A stretch of 44,657 nucleotides of DNA, taken from NCBI GenBank assembly GCA_036564135.1, contig DATCLC010000082.1:1-44657 (forward strand), given 5' to 3'. Positions 7,237-14,584 of this stretch are shown here, one piece after another; position 1 is the stretch's first letter; each line of letters starts with the position of its first letter. The notes below the pieces were generated by a model. That model saw only the letters and a list, made by a program, of their open reading frames with translations. It did not search any database and was not told the DNA's origin. The translations under genes and the position numbers were made by a program. This stretch comes from RSA11 sp036564135. GTDB taxonomy: Bacteria > Actinomycetota > Thermoleophilia > Solirubrobacterales > 70-9.

Positions 7237-8220
7237 TCACGGGGCGGCGGTCGGCGGGGCCGCGCGCTCGTCGGGGGCCTCGCGGGCGCCGCCCTCGATG
7301 AGCTCGGGCGCGCCGCGCTCGGGGAACGGGACCTTGACGAGGTCGAAGTCACGCGGCGCGACCGCGTCCGGGAACGCCTCGCGCGCCTGGGCCACCACCT
7401 CGGGCACGTGGTAGCGAGATGAGATGTGGACGAGTGCGAGCATGCGCACCTCGGCGTCGCGCGCGATCTCGGCGGCCTGGCGCGCCGTGGAGTGCGCGGT
7501 CTCCGCTGCGCGCTCGACCTCCTCGTCGCGGAAGCTCGCGTCGTGCACGAGCAGCTCGGCCTGGTGGGCGGCGAGCCGCGTCATCTCGCAGGGCGCGGTG
7601 TCGCCGGTGAACACCAGCTTGCGGCCGGGGCGCGGCTCGCCCATCACCTGCTCGGGGCGCACCTCGCCCTGCTCGCCGACCACGGTCTCCCCCGCCTGCA
7701 GGCGGCCGAAGTCCGGGCCGGGCTTGATGCCGAGGCGCTGCGCCTCCTCGGGGTCGAAGCGGCCCGGGCGCTCGTGCTCGACGAACGCGTAGCCGAAGGC
7801 GGGCACGCGGTGCTCGACCGGGAAGCAGCGCACCTCCCAGTCGCCGTGGTCCACCGCCTCCCCCGGCTCGAGCTCGACCAGCTCCACCTCGTAGCGGACC
7901 TTGCCCATGATCCGGCGCAGAGCGCTGAACAGCTCGCTGAGGCCGGGCGGGCCGAAGATCCGTATGGGCGCGGAGCGGTCGTGCAGGTCGTAGGTCTTGA
8001 GCAGGCCGGGCACGCCGAGGTAGTGGTCGGCGTGGAAGTGCGTCAGGTAGATCTCATCGACCTGGACGAGGCCGGTGGAACGCTGCATCTGCCGCTGGGA
8101 ACCCTCGCCGCAGTCGAAGAGCAGGCGCTCACCGCCGGCGCGCACGAGCACGCAGGCGGTGCTGCGGCGGGCGGTCGGGACCGAGCCGCCGGTGCCGAGG
8201 AAGATCACGTCCAGATCCAT
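7237..8220 (-). CDS. rnz: Ribonuclease Z
   Basis: A 327-residue metallo-beta-lactamase-fold endonuclease that trims tRNA 3' ends. The N-terminal FLGTGGSVPTARRSTAC and the metal motif THFHADHYLGVPGLL (near residues 60-74) are characteristic of RNase Z. Other metal ligands appear in PVEHRVPAFGY, FTGDTAPCEM and LVHISSRYH. The C-terminal 40 residues are Pro/Ala/Glu-rich and probably not part of the fold. A TACCGT hexamer ten bases before the ATG and no Shine-Dalgarno suggest a leaderless mRNA. A tRNA-Arg gene without an encoded CCA starts 86 bp away on the other strand, which fits a need for RNase Z maturation. Confidence 0.95.
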   Translation of the reverse strand: MDLDVIFLGTGGSVPTARRSTACVLVRAGGERLLFDCGEGSQRQMQRSTGLVQVDEIYLTHFHADHYLGVPGLLKTYDLHDRSAPIRIFGPPGLSELFSALRRIMGKVRYEVELVELEPGEAVDHGDWEVRCFPVEHRVPAFGYAFVEHERPGRFDPEEAQRLGIKPGPDFGRLQAGETVVGEQGEVRPEQVMGEPRPGRKLVFTGDTAPCEMTRLAAHQAELLVHDASFRDEEVERAAETAHSTARQAAEIARDAEVRMLALVHISSRYHVPEVVAQAREAFPDAVAPRDFDLVKVPFPERGAPELIEGGAREAPDERAAPPTAAP

Positions 8221-8230
8221 GCGGGCGCCA

Positions 8231-8236
8231 ACGGTA
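8231..8236 (-). promoter_or_regulatory. Candidate -10 box of rnz (leaderless)
   Basis: TACCGT on the minus strand, ten bases before the rnz ATG, with no ribosome-binding site between. Confidence 0.4.
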
Positions 8237-8289
8237 CTCGCGTGGGTCGCGGACCGCGGTTCGGGCCTACCAGCTGCCGCCCGAGCAAG

Positions 8290-8295
8290 TACCCT
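8290..8295 (+). promoter_or_regulatory. Candidate -10 box of tRNA-Arg
   Basis: TACCCT ten bases before the first base of the mature tRNA. Confidence 0.4.
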
Positions 8296-8305
8296 GGGCG
8301 GTCCA

Positions 8306-8378
8306 GCGCCCGTAGCTCAGGGGATAGAGCGTCCGCCTCCGGAGCGGAAGGTCGCAGGTTCAAATCCTGCCGGGCGCG
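8306..8378 (+). tRNA. tRNA-Arg (anticodon CCG)
   Basis: A complete cloverleaf. The acceptor stem GCGCCCG (8306-8312) pairs with CGGGCGC (8371-8377) and is followed by discriminator G. The D arm is GCTC/GAGC, the anticodon stem TCCGC/GCGGA closes loop CTCCGGA, and the T arm carries GGTTCAAATCC. The anticodon is CCG, reading CGG arginine codons. The 3' CCA is not encoded. Confidence 0.97.
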
Positions 8379-8432
8379 TTGGCCGAGGGAGCGAGCGATT
8401 CGGCAACCGGTGCTCGGGCGCCCGGGGCGCCC

Positions 8433-9461
8433 GTGATCGTCGTCGCGCCCGATTCGTTCAAGGGCACCTACTCCGCCGCCGAGGTCGCGGCGGCGATCGC
8501 ATCCGGGATCCGCGCCGCGGGCGGCCAGGCCGTGGAGCTGCCGCTCGCCGACGGCGGCGAGGGCACCCTCGACGTGATCCTGGCGGCGCGCGCCGCGACC
8601 GTGCACGAGGCCGAGGTCCGCGACCCGCTGGGGCGCCCGGTCCGCGCCCAATTCGCGCTGCTCGAGCCGCCGCCAGGTGATGACGGCGGCGGGCCGGTGG
8701 CGATCGTCGAGGCCGCCCGGGCCAACGGCCTCGGGCTGCTGCGCCCGCAGGAGCGCGACCCCTGGGTCGCCTCGACGTACGGCGTCGGGGAGTTGATCGT
8801 CGCGGCGGCACGGGCGGGCGCACGGCGGATCATGGTCGCGGTCGGCGGCTCGGCCACGGTCGACGGCGGCGCGGGCGCGATCGAGGCGATCGAGGCGGCG
8901 GGCGGGCCGGGCGACGTCGAGCTCGTGGTGCTCTGTGACGTGCGCACCGAGTGGGAGCGCTGCGCGGAGGTCTACGGCCCGCAGAAGGGCGCCGACGAGG
9001 CGATGGTCGTAAGGCTGGCGGAGCGCCTGGAGGCGCTCGCCGAGGAGCTGCCGCGCGACCCGCGCGGCGTGGAGATGACCGGCGCCGCCGGCGGCCTCTC
9101 CGGTGGGCTCCGGGCCAAGTACGGGGCGGTGCTCGTGCCCGGCGCGGACCACGTGCTGGATACGGTCGGCTTCGACGCAGCGCTGCGCGGAGCCGACGCC
9201 GTAGTCGTCGGCGAGGGGGCGCTCGACGAGCAGACCTTCGAGGGCAAGATCGCCGGGCGCGCCGCGGCTCGCGCGCGGGCGGCGGGCGTGGCCGTGCACG
9301 CGATCGTCGGGCGCGACGAGCTCGGGGCCGAGCGCGCGGCCGAGCTCGGCGTCGCCTCGGTGACGACGGCCGGCGATGAGGAGGCGATGGCGCGCGCGGG
9401 CGCGGACCTCGTGCGGCGCCTTTCGGGCGCGGCGGCCGCGGCGGCGGGAACCGGCGAGTAG
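8433..9461 (+). CDS. Glycerate kinase (GarK/GlxK family)
   Basis: A protein of about 342 residues of the glycerate 2-kinase family, which phosphorylates D-glycerate with ATP. Family signatures are VIVVAPDSFKGTYSA at the N-terminus, LPLADGGEGTLD, VAVGGSATVDGGAGA, GAAGGLSGGL and VVVGEGALDEQTFEGK. I place the start at GTG 8433, directly before the conserved first strand. The frame stays open back to a TTG at 8379, just after the tRNA, but the extra 18 residues look unconserved. No strong ribosome-binding site is visible, so it may be read from the tRNA transcript. The preceding tRNA and the following methyltransferase suggest no common pathway. Confidence 0.92.
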   Translation: MIVVAPDSFKGTYSAAEVAAAIASGIRAAGGQAVELPLADGGEGTLDVILAARAATVHEAEVRDPLGRPVRAQFALLEPPPGDDGGGPVAIVEAARANGLGLLRPQERDPWVASTYGVGELIVAAARAGARRIMVAVGGSATVDGGAGAIEAIEAAGGPGDVELVVLCDVRTEWERCAEVYGPQKGADEAMVVRLAERLEALAEELPRDPRGVEMTGAAGGLSGGLRAKYGAVLVPGADHVLDTVGFDAALRGADAVVVGEGALDEQTFEGKIAGRAAARARAAGVAVHAIVGRDELGAERAAELGVASVTTAGDEEAMARAGADLVRRLSGAAAAAAGTGE

Positions 9462-9477
9462 CCCCCCGGCGCGGGTC

Positions 9478-9483
9478 TATAGT
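9478..9483 (+). promoter_or_regulatory. Candidate -10 box of the methyltransferase gene (leaderless)
   Basis: TATAGT ten bases before GTG 9494. It overlaps the alternative GTG at 9482, which argues for the downstream start. Confidence 0.5.
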
Positions 9484-9493
9484 GGCGCGCCTA

Positions 9494-10267
9494 GTGACGG
9501 GCGGCCTGGGAACGGAGAGCGACGCCGAAGCGCTTGCCCAAGCGCTCGGGCGCGACTGGTACCACACGATCGACCTGGCGCCGGGCAAGGCGACGCCGGG
9601 CTACGTCGACCTGCGCCCGAACGCCCCCAAGGCCCTGCCCGCCGACCTCACCGGCAAGCGCGCGCTCGACGTGGGCACGTTCGATGGCTTCTGGGCGTTC
9701 GAGCTCGAGCGCCGGGGCGCGGCGCACGTCTACGCCGCCGACCTCGACTCGCACGACGAGACCGACTGGCCGCCGCCCAACCGCGAGCGCCTGGCGCGGG
9801 AGATGCGCGAGGCGAACGCGGTGCCGGGCGAGCGCTTCCAGCTCGCCCACCGCATCCTCGGCTCGAGCGTCGAGCGCATCGCGTGCTCGATCTACGACCT
9901 GGAGCCGGAGCGCGTGGGCGGCGGCGTCGACTACGTGGTGATCGGCGCGCTGCTCTTGCACCTGCGCGACCCGGTCAAGGGGCTCGAGCGCGTGAACTCG
10001 GTCCTCGGCGACGACGGCCGGCTGCTGATCGTCGAGCCCTTCTCCCCCTTCCTCTCGCTGATCCCCCGCCGCGTCGCCCTCGCCCGCCTGCGCGCGCTGG
10101 AGACCAACTACACGTGGTGGCTGCCGAACATCATCGGCCTCGGCCACATGCTGCGCCTCGCGGGCTTCGGCGAGCTGGAGCGCAAGGCGATCTTCCGCCC
10201 GCGCACGCGCGACGGCCGCGGCCCGTGGCACGTGGCGATCGAGGCGCGGGTCGTGGCGCGCTACTAG
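9494..10267 (+). CDS. Class I SAM-dependent methyltransferase (CmoB-like N-terminus)
   Basis: A protein of about 257 residues. The SAM-binding motif I is ALDVGTFDGFWAFELERRGA, followed by an acidic end of strand 2 (AADLDS), and DYVVIGALLLHLRDPV is the motif IV region. The segment WYHTIDLAPGKATPGYVDLR resembles the CmoB/Methyltransf_9 group that acts on tRNA wobble uridines. Such domains are common and often of unknown substrate, so no pathway is claimed. The start is set to GTG 9494 because a good -10 (TATAGT) covers the earlier GTG 9482. The gene stands alone between glycerate kinase and a convergent cell-wall peptidase. Confidence 0.85.
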   Translation: MTGGLGTESDAEALAQALGRDWYHTIDLAPGKATPGYVDLRPNAPKALPADLTGKRALDVGTFDGFWAFELERRGAAHVYAADLDSHDETDWPPPNRERLAREMREANAVPGERFQLAHRILGSSVERIACSIYDLEPERVGGGVDYVVIGALLLHLRDPVKGLERVNSVLGDDGRLLIVEPFSPFLSLIPRRVALARLRALETNYTWWLPNIIGLGHMLRLAGFGELERKAIFRPRTRDGRGPWHVAIEARVVARY

Positions 10268-10296
10268 GCCCCGCCGCCACGCCCACACCCACGCCC

Positions 10297-10345
10297 GCCG
10301 AGCGTGCGATTGCGTTGCTGCGGGCAGCGTTTTCGCGCTCTCGGC
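10297..10345. repeat. Intergenic imperfect hairpin, copy 1 of a dispersed repeat
   Basis: Starts with GCCGAGCGTGCGA and ends with TCGCGCTCTCGGC, giving a long imperfect stem between two convergent genes. The same GCCGAGCGTGCGA opening recurs in the intergenic hairpin at 16396-16450. It may be a REP-like element or a terminator. Confidence 0.55.
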
Positions 10346-10369
10346 GAGGCAGGGGGACGGCGCGCGGGC

Positions 10370-11110
10370 TTAGTAGCCGCCCACGTACACCACGTGCCAC
10401 CACTCGTTGGGTGCGTCGGACGTCTTCGCCCAGCCGTACTGGGCGCCGATCTCGTCGATGATCTGGCGCATGATCGGCTCGGCGACGTCGACCGCCACCC
10501 CGCGCTCGTGCGCGGACGTGCCGGGCGGAGCGGCCAGCGGGCCCTGGCCGGAGATGTACAGGTTGTAGAGCTCCGCCTGCTGCTCGTAGGTGCGGTACGC
10601 CGAGAGCGGCCCGTCGGGGTACAGGTCGATGCCGTACTGGGACAGCGACGCCTGGCGCATCGCGTTCCAGGCGTTCGCAGCGGCCGGGTCGAGGTGCAGC
10701 TCGCCCCACGGCGACCAGATGTGGCCGAGCCCGTAGGTCGGGCTGGTCGAGGCCGCCTCGGATGAAGCCTCGGTGCCCGAGGAAGAGGTTGAGCCGCTGC
10801 TGGACGGCGACCCCGGCGTGATCCCAGCGGCCGCGAGCGCGGCGGCGCCCTCCTCCACGGTCGGCACCTGGATCGTCTGGCCCGCGATCAGGTGCGCGTC
10901 TTCCGGCAGGCCGTTGAAGACCGCGACCGTGCGGGTCGTCAGGTTGTTCGCCGCGGAGATCCCCCACAGGGTCTCCCCGGGCTGCACCACGTGCGGCAGG
11001 GCCGCTTCGGCGCTGGTCGCGCCGCCGACGCTTGCCACGCCCACGCTCGCGGCCAATGCTGCTGCCGCCGCGGCGATCCTGCCCGAACCCCCCAACGTTC
11101 GGCGCTTCAT
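10370..11110 (-). CDS. Secreted LysM plus VanY-type D,D-carboxypeptidase
   Basis: A 246-residue exported protein. A signal peptide (MKRRTLGG... to about residue 36, ending SAEA) is followed by one LysM peptidoglycan-binding domain (residues about 38-83, HVVQPGETLWGIS), a Ser/Thr/Gly linker (about 95-125) and a peptidase M15/VanY domain. Zinc ligands are seen in SAHERGVAVDV (the SxHxxGxAxD motif) and the final EWWHVVY; SAYRTYEQQAELY is the upstream family motif. It should trim D-Ala from stem peptides in the cell wall. The ATG is preceded by AAGGAGAGG at good spacing. The protein ends only five residues after the zinc-binding His, a normal end for this short type. Confidence 0.93.
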   Translation of the reverse strand: MKRRTLGGSGRIAAAAAALAASVGVASVGGATSAEAALPHVVQPGETLWGISAANNLTTRTVAVFNGLPEDAHLIAGQTIQVPTVEEGAAALAAAGITPGSPSSSGSTSSSGTEASSEAASTSPTYGLGHIWSPWGELHLDPAAANAWNAMRQASLSQYGIDLYPDGPLSAYRTYEQQAELYNLYISGQGPLAAPPGTSAHERGVAVDVAEPIMRQIIDEIGAQYGWAKTSDAPNEWWHVVYVGGY

Positions 11111-11146
11111 GGAAGCCCCTCTCCTTTCGCTCGCTGTCCTGTTTGC

Positions 11147-11198
11147 GGTTACGGCGGCGCGCGGGGGCCTCCTGCCGCCTTGACAGGGGTTACGGCGA
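11147..11198. promoter_or_regulatory. Direct repeat upstream of the LysM/VanY gene
   Basis: GGTTACGGCG occurs at 11147-11156 and again at 11189-11198, 42 bp apart (about four helical turns), 37-88 bp upstream of the peptidase ATG. It could be a paired regulator site. No known operator is confidently matched, and no riboswitch is recognised in this leader. Confidence 0.3.
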
Positions 11199-11249
11199 AT
11201 GCACGGAACCTCCCGCAGCCGCCTTGGGGCGGCCCCGGGGCAAGCCGGC

Positions 11250-11618
11250 CTAACGCTCCCGCTCGGGCGCCTCGGCCGGCGCCTCGGCCGGCGCGGAGCG
11301 GCCGTTGCCGTCGCGCGAGTTGCGGCGCGTGAGCAGGCCGGTCGCGCGGCGCAGCGGGTGGATGGCGTCGCTCACCTCCGCGATCTTCGGCTCGAGGCGG
11401 GCCACCGCCACCCCGACCTCGTTGAGGCGCTGGTCGAGCGGGCTCACGGCCTCGCCGACGACGCGCGTCTCGGCGTGGATGCGCTCCACGCCCTCGCGCA
11501 TCAGGCGGACCTCCTGGTTGAGCTCCTCCACCGCCTGGTGGATCGCGCGCAGCTCTTGCAGGAGCCGCGGCAGCAGGCTCACGGCGTCGCGGACCGCGCC
11601 GAGGTCGAACGGCGCCAT
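11250..11618 (-). CDS. Small coiled-coil protein coupled to the MerR regulator
   Basis: A 122-residue soluble protein that I do not recognise. Residues about 8-90 are strongly helical with regular Leu/Val spacing and alternating charges (for example LLQELRAIHQAVEELNQEVR), typical of a long coiled coil. The last 30 residues are basic then Ala/Pro/Glu-rich (NSRDGNGR...APAEAPAEAPERER). The ATG shares one base with the MerR stop (TGATG), so both are made from one mRNA and may act together, as a regulator partner or phasin-like scaffold. That is inference from position only. Confidence 0.8.
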   Translation of the reverse strand: MAPFDLGAVRDAVSLLPRLLQELRAIHQAVEELNQEVRLMREGVERIHAETRVVGEAVSPLDQRLNEVGVAVARLEPKIAEVSDAIHPLRRATGLLTRRNSRDGNGRSAPAEAPAEAPERER

Positions 11619-12418
11619 CAGCGCCGCCTTCCGCCCGAGCCGGTGATGCGCCCGAGCTCCTCGCCGAAGGCGCGATCGACGTACTCGGTCATCGTCTGCT
11701 TGAAGATCGCGACGAGGACGTCGGAGGCGATCGGCCGCAGGCGCTCGATCGACTCGACCACCTGCTCCCAACGCTCCTCGGGGTGGCCGGCCTCCTCGAA
11801 GGGTCGCCAGACCCACTTCAAGAACAGCTCCACGAACTCCTGCGCCACCGCGCCGCAGCGCTTCTGAACTCGCTCGACGACCTCGAGCGCCGCCAAGAGT
11901 GGCACCCCGTGGCCCATCACCTCGCGCGCGGTGGCGATCAGCGATGGGCTCGGAGCCTCGAAGCGCTCGTCGTCGGCCATCGGCACGAGCAGGCCGAGCT
12001 TGACCGCCTTCTCCAGCGCCTCGGGCGTCGCCTGGTCGCCGAACATCTCCTGGAGCTCCTCGAGGGTGAGCACCTCGGGCTGCTCGGACTCAAATGGCGC
12101 CGTGATCGCGCGCTTGAGGTGGAGCAGGCGCTCCGAGGAAGCGTGCGCACCTTCGAGCAGGCGCTCGATCCCCTTGAGGTTGAACCCGTCCGCCTGCAGC
12201 TCCTGGATCAGGCGCAGGCGGGCGACGTGCTCGGGACCGTAGTAGCCGACGCGCTGGCGCACCTCGGGCGGCTGCAGGAGCCCGCGCGCCTGGTGCGCGC
12301 GGATGTTCCGGACGCTCATCCCGGTCTCGTGGGCGAGCTGCTCGATCGTGAGCTGGTTGGGCGACGAGCTCGCGTCGCCGTCCTCGCCCTGCACCACGCG
12401 CAGCCGCTCGGCTCCCAT
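11618..12418 (-). CDS. MerR-family transcriptional regulator
   Basis: A 266-residue protein. The N-terminal winged helix-turn-helix of MerR type spans residues about 22-90 (LTIEQLAHETGMSVRNIRAHQARGLL, then the wing GYYGPEHVARLRLIQELQADGFNLKGIERLL). The remaining 170 residues are helical and unlike known metal- or drug-binding MerR tails. They lack an obvious Cys cluster, so a metal signal is unlikely. A TACGCT hexamer lies 7 bases before the ATG with no ribosome-binding site, suggesting leaderless expression. It is divergent from the polytopic membrane protein at 12534 and shares a 115-bp gap that contains a clear dyad. Confidence 0.9.
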   Translation of the reverse strand: MGAERLRVVQGEDGDASSSPNQLTIEQLAHETGMSVRNIRAHQARGLLQPPEVRQRVGYYGPEHVARLRLIQELQADGFNLKGIERLLEGAHASSERLLHLKRAITAPFESEQPEVLTLEELQEMFGDQATPEALEKAVKLGLLVPMADDERFEAPSPSLIATAREVMGHGVPLLAALEVVERVQKRCGAVAQEFVELFLKWVWRPFEEAGHPEERWEQVVESIERLRPIASDVLVAIFKQTMTEYVDRAFGEELGRITGSGGRRR

Positions 12419-12425
12419 CGCGGCC

Positions 12426-12431
12426 AGCGTA
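12426..12431 (-). promoter_or_regulatory. Candidate -10 box of merR (leaderless)
   Basis: TACGCT on the minus strand, exactly 7 bases before the merR ATG. Confidence 0.45.
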
Positions 12432-12456
12432 TCACCCGTTCATGCGACGTTTGCCA

Positions 12457-12480
12457 ACGTGACACCAAATGATGTAACGT
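12457..12480. promoter_or_regulatory. Dyad operator candidate between merR and the membrane operon
   Basis: ACGTGACA and TGTAACGT form an 8-bp inverted repeat (one mismatch) with an 8-bp spacer. It lies 26 bp from the merR candidate -10 and 54 bp before the plus-strand ATG. Size and position suit a MerR dimer site controlling either or both genes. A second GTGACAC occurs at 12488-12494. Confidence 0.5.
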
Positions 12481-12533
12481 CGGTCAGTGACACGGGTAAT
12501 CGAGGGCATCTGCCCGACCACCCGAGAGGAAGG

Positions 12534-14444
12534 ATGAGGATGAGACGTAAGCTCGCGCTCGCGCTGACCGGCTCGGTAGGCGCCGCGCTCACCGCCCCTG
12601 CGGGCGCCCTCGCCCAAGCGGCCGACCCGCCGGCCGGCGGCGCCGCACTCGATCAGGTGATCGGCGCGACGGTCGCGGCGATGCTGCTCACCGCGGCTCT
12701 GATCTGGCTGGGCGCCGGGCACCGCAGCGGGCGGGTCGCCATCCTCGGCCGCCTCGCGCGCATGAGCCGGCGCGCCACCGGACTGCCCGGCTGGGCGGCC
12801 CTCCCCTCCTCGATCTCTGCCGGGGCGCTGATGATCGCGCTCCTCGGCTTCCTCTGGGACGTCTCGATCCACATCGACAACGGCCGCGACGAAGGCCCCT
12901 TCGCCAACCCCTCGCACTTCCTGATCCTCGCGGGGCTGTTCGGCATCTTCTCGGCCGGGTTCTTCGCCTGCGCCCTGCCGCGCGAGCGCCCGTCGCGCAG
13001 CGCGGTACGCATCGTCGGCGACTGGTACGCCCCGCTCGGCGGCGTCCTGCTCATCGCCTGCTCGACCTTCGCGCTCGTCGGGTTCCCGCTCGACGACATC
13101 TGGCACCGCCTGTTCGGCCAGGACGTGACGCTCTGGGGCCCGACGCACCTGATGATGATCGGTGGCGCCGCGATGACCTTGATCGCGATCGCGGTGCTCC
13201 TGGTCGAGGCGCAGCGCGCGAACGCCGCGCACGGTTACAGCGAGCTGGGCTGGGCCCAGCGCGTGCGGCGCATCGCGCTCAGCGGCGGGCTGCTGCTCGG
13301 GCTCTGCGTCTTCCCGGTGGAATTCGACTTCGGGGTGCCGCAGTTCCGGCTCGTCTTCGGCCCGATCCTGCTCATGCTCGCCGCCGGCGTCGGGCTCGTC
13401 GCGACGCGGATCTGGCTCGGCGCGGGCGCCGCCCTGGGCGCAGTCGGGTTCTTCCTGCTCGTGCGCGGGGCGATGGCCGTGATCGTCGGCCCCATCCTCG
13501 GCCAGACGACCCCGCACTTCGCGCTGTTCGTGCCGGCGGCGATCGCGATCGAGGCCGCCTTCCTCCTGCTCCCGCGCGCGGGCACGCTCACGCGCTCGGT
13601 GGCCGCGGGCGCCGCGCTCGGCACCGTCGGGCTCGCGGGCGAATGGGCCTGGTCGCAGGTCTGGATGCCGATCCCGTGGAGCTCCGAGCTCCTGCCCGAG
13701 GGGGCGCTGTTCGGCTTCGCGAGCGCCGTCGCAGGCTCGCTCGTCGGCGGGTGGATCGGCGAGCGCCTCTCCTCCGATCGCATGTCGCGCGCTCGCAGCA
13801 CCCGGACCGGCGCAGTCGTGGGTGCGGTCGCGATCTTCGCGATCGTGGGGCTCGTGCTCCCCAAACCCGCAGTCGAGGACGTGCGCGCGGAGGTGACGCT
13901 CGAGGAGGTCGCGGGCGGCGCCGGGCGCATGGTCGTGCCGACGGTGCGGTTCGACCCGCCAGACGCGCCGGAGGGCGCCGAAACGCTCAACGTCACCGCC
14001 TGGCAGGGCGGCGGCTTCGTCCTCACCGAGCTCGAGCCGACGGGCGAGCCCGGCACGTACCGGGCGACCGAGCCGGTCCCCGTGCACGGCACCTGGAAGT
14101 CGCTCGTGCGGATGTCGCGCGGAAACACGCTGAGCGCGATCCCGATCTTCCTCCCCGAGGACAGCGCGATCCCGGCGGAGGAGGTGCCCGCGCCGCCGCG
14201 CTTCGAGCGCGAGTTCATCGCCGATCATCTGATCCTGCAGCGCGAGCAGAAGGACGTGCCGGTCTGGCTCAGCACGGCCGGATACCTGACCGTGGCGAGC
14301 ATCGCGCTCGCCCTGCTCGTCCTGATCGCTTGGGCGCTGCACCGGCTCGCGGTGGCCGCCGAGGGTGGGCGCTCGCCGAAGGGCCCGCTGCGCGAGCGGC
14401 CCGCCGCCGGGGTGAAGCGGCCTACCGTGGGAGCGGCGACGTGA
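12534..14444 (+). CDS. Polytopic membrane protein with FixH/YtkA-like external domain, uncharacterised
   Basis: A 636-residue protein I cannot name. It has a signal-like N-terminus (to about residue 29), roughly ten hydrophobic segments between residues 40 and 445, a hydrophilic beta-rich domain (about 450-560), then a final membrane helix (about 582-604) and a basic tail. Two membrane-adjacent stretches repeat one pattern: Asp-x3-His, 13-14 residues, then Pro-Ser/Thr-His (D109, H113, H128 and D187, H191, H205). A further TTPH motif sits at 326-328. Such paired His in or near helices could bind metal or haem. The external domain (for example AWQGGGFVLTELEPTGEPGTY) resembles FixH/YtkA copper-trafficking folds; this is inference. 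The start is ATG 12534 or 12540, both after GAGAGGAAGG. It is divergent from merR. Confidence 0.8.
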   Translation: MRMRRKLALALTGSVGAALTAPAGALAQAADPPAGGAALDQVIGATVAAMLLTAALIWLGAGHRSGRVAILGRLARMSRRATGLPGWAALPSSISAGALMIALLGFLWDVSIHIDNGRDEGPFANPSHFLILAGLFGIFSAGFFACALPRERPSRSAVRIVGDWYAPLGGVLLIACSTFALVGFPLDDIWHRLFGQDVTLWGPTHLMMIGGAAMTLIAIAVLLVEAQRANAAHGYSELGWAQRVRRIALSGGLLLGLCVFPVEFDFGVPQFRLVFGPILLMLAAGVGLVATRIWLGAGAALGAVGFFLLVRGAMAVIVGPILGQTTPHFALFVPAAIAIEAAFLLLPRAGTLTRSVAAGAALGTVGLAGEWAWSQVWMPIPWSSELLPEGALFGFASAVAGSLVGGWIGERLSSDRMSRARSTRTGAVVGAVAIFAIVGLVLPKPAVEDVRAEVTLEEVAGGAGRMVVPTVRFDPPDAPEGAETLNVTAWQGGGFVLTELEPTGEPGTYRATEPVPVHGTWKSLVRMSRGNTLSAIPIFLPEDSAIPAEEVPAPPRFEREFIADHLILQREQKDVPVWLSTAGYLTVASIALALLVLIAWALHRLAVAAEGGRSPKGPLRERPAAGVKRPTVGAAT

Positions 14445-14584
14445 CCGCTGAGCTCTCATTCCCACTCGCGCACCACGCGCTGATCACCGCGGTGCCGTTC
14501 TTCGCGCCGGCGCTGCTGATCGTCGGCGGGCTCCTGGTGCTGCGCCTGCGCGAGCGCACCCGCGATCATTCAGGGGATGAGTGA
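14441..14584 (+). CDS. 47-residue single-pass membrane peptide
   Basis: Begins at a GTG that overlaps the stop of the membrane protein (GTGA), with GGGAG seven bases upstream, and overlaps the next ATG by 8 bp. The peptide has one hydrophobic helix (ALITAVPFFAPALLIVGGLL, about residues 13-32) followed by a basic/acidic cytoplasmic tail. Its coupling on both sides makes it a likely small subunit or stabiliser of the large membrane protein before it. No family is recognised. Confidence 0.7.
   Translation: MTAELSFPLAHHALITAVPFFAPALLIVGGLLVLRLRERTRDHSGDE

Noticed and set aside
8379..8432. An N-terminal extension of glycerate kinase from TTG 8379
   Set aside because: The start would touch the tRNA 3' end, no ribosome-binding site is present, and the added residues do not resemble the family.
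11147..11198. MtrA boxes (GTAAC-type direct repeats)
   Set aside because: The half-sites are 42 bp apart, much wider than the close spacing of known MtrA sites.
11111..11250. A c-di-AMP (ydaO) riboswitch before the LysM/VanY gene, as seen before many actinobacterial wall hydrolases
   Set aside because: The conserved core elements could not be found in the leader; only a direct repeat and general GC-rich stems are visible.
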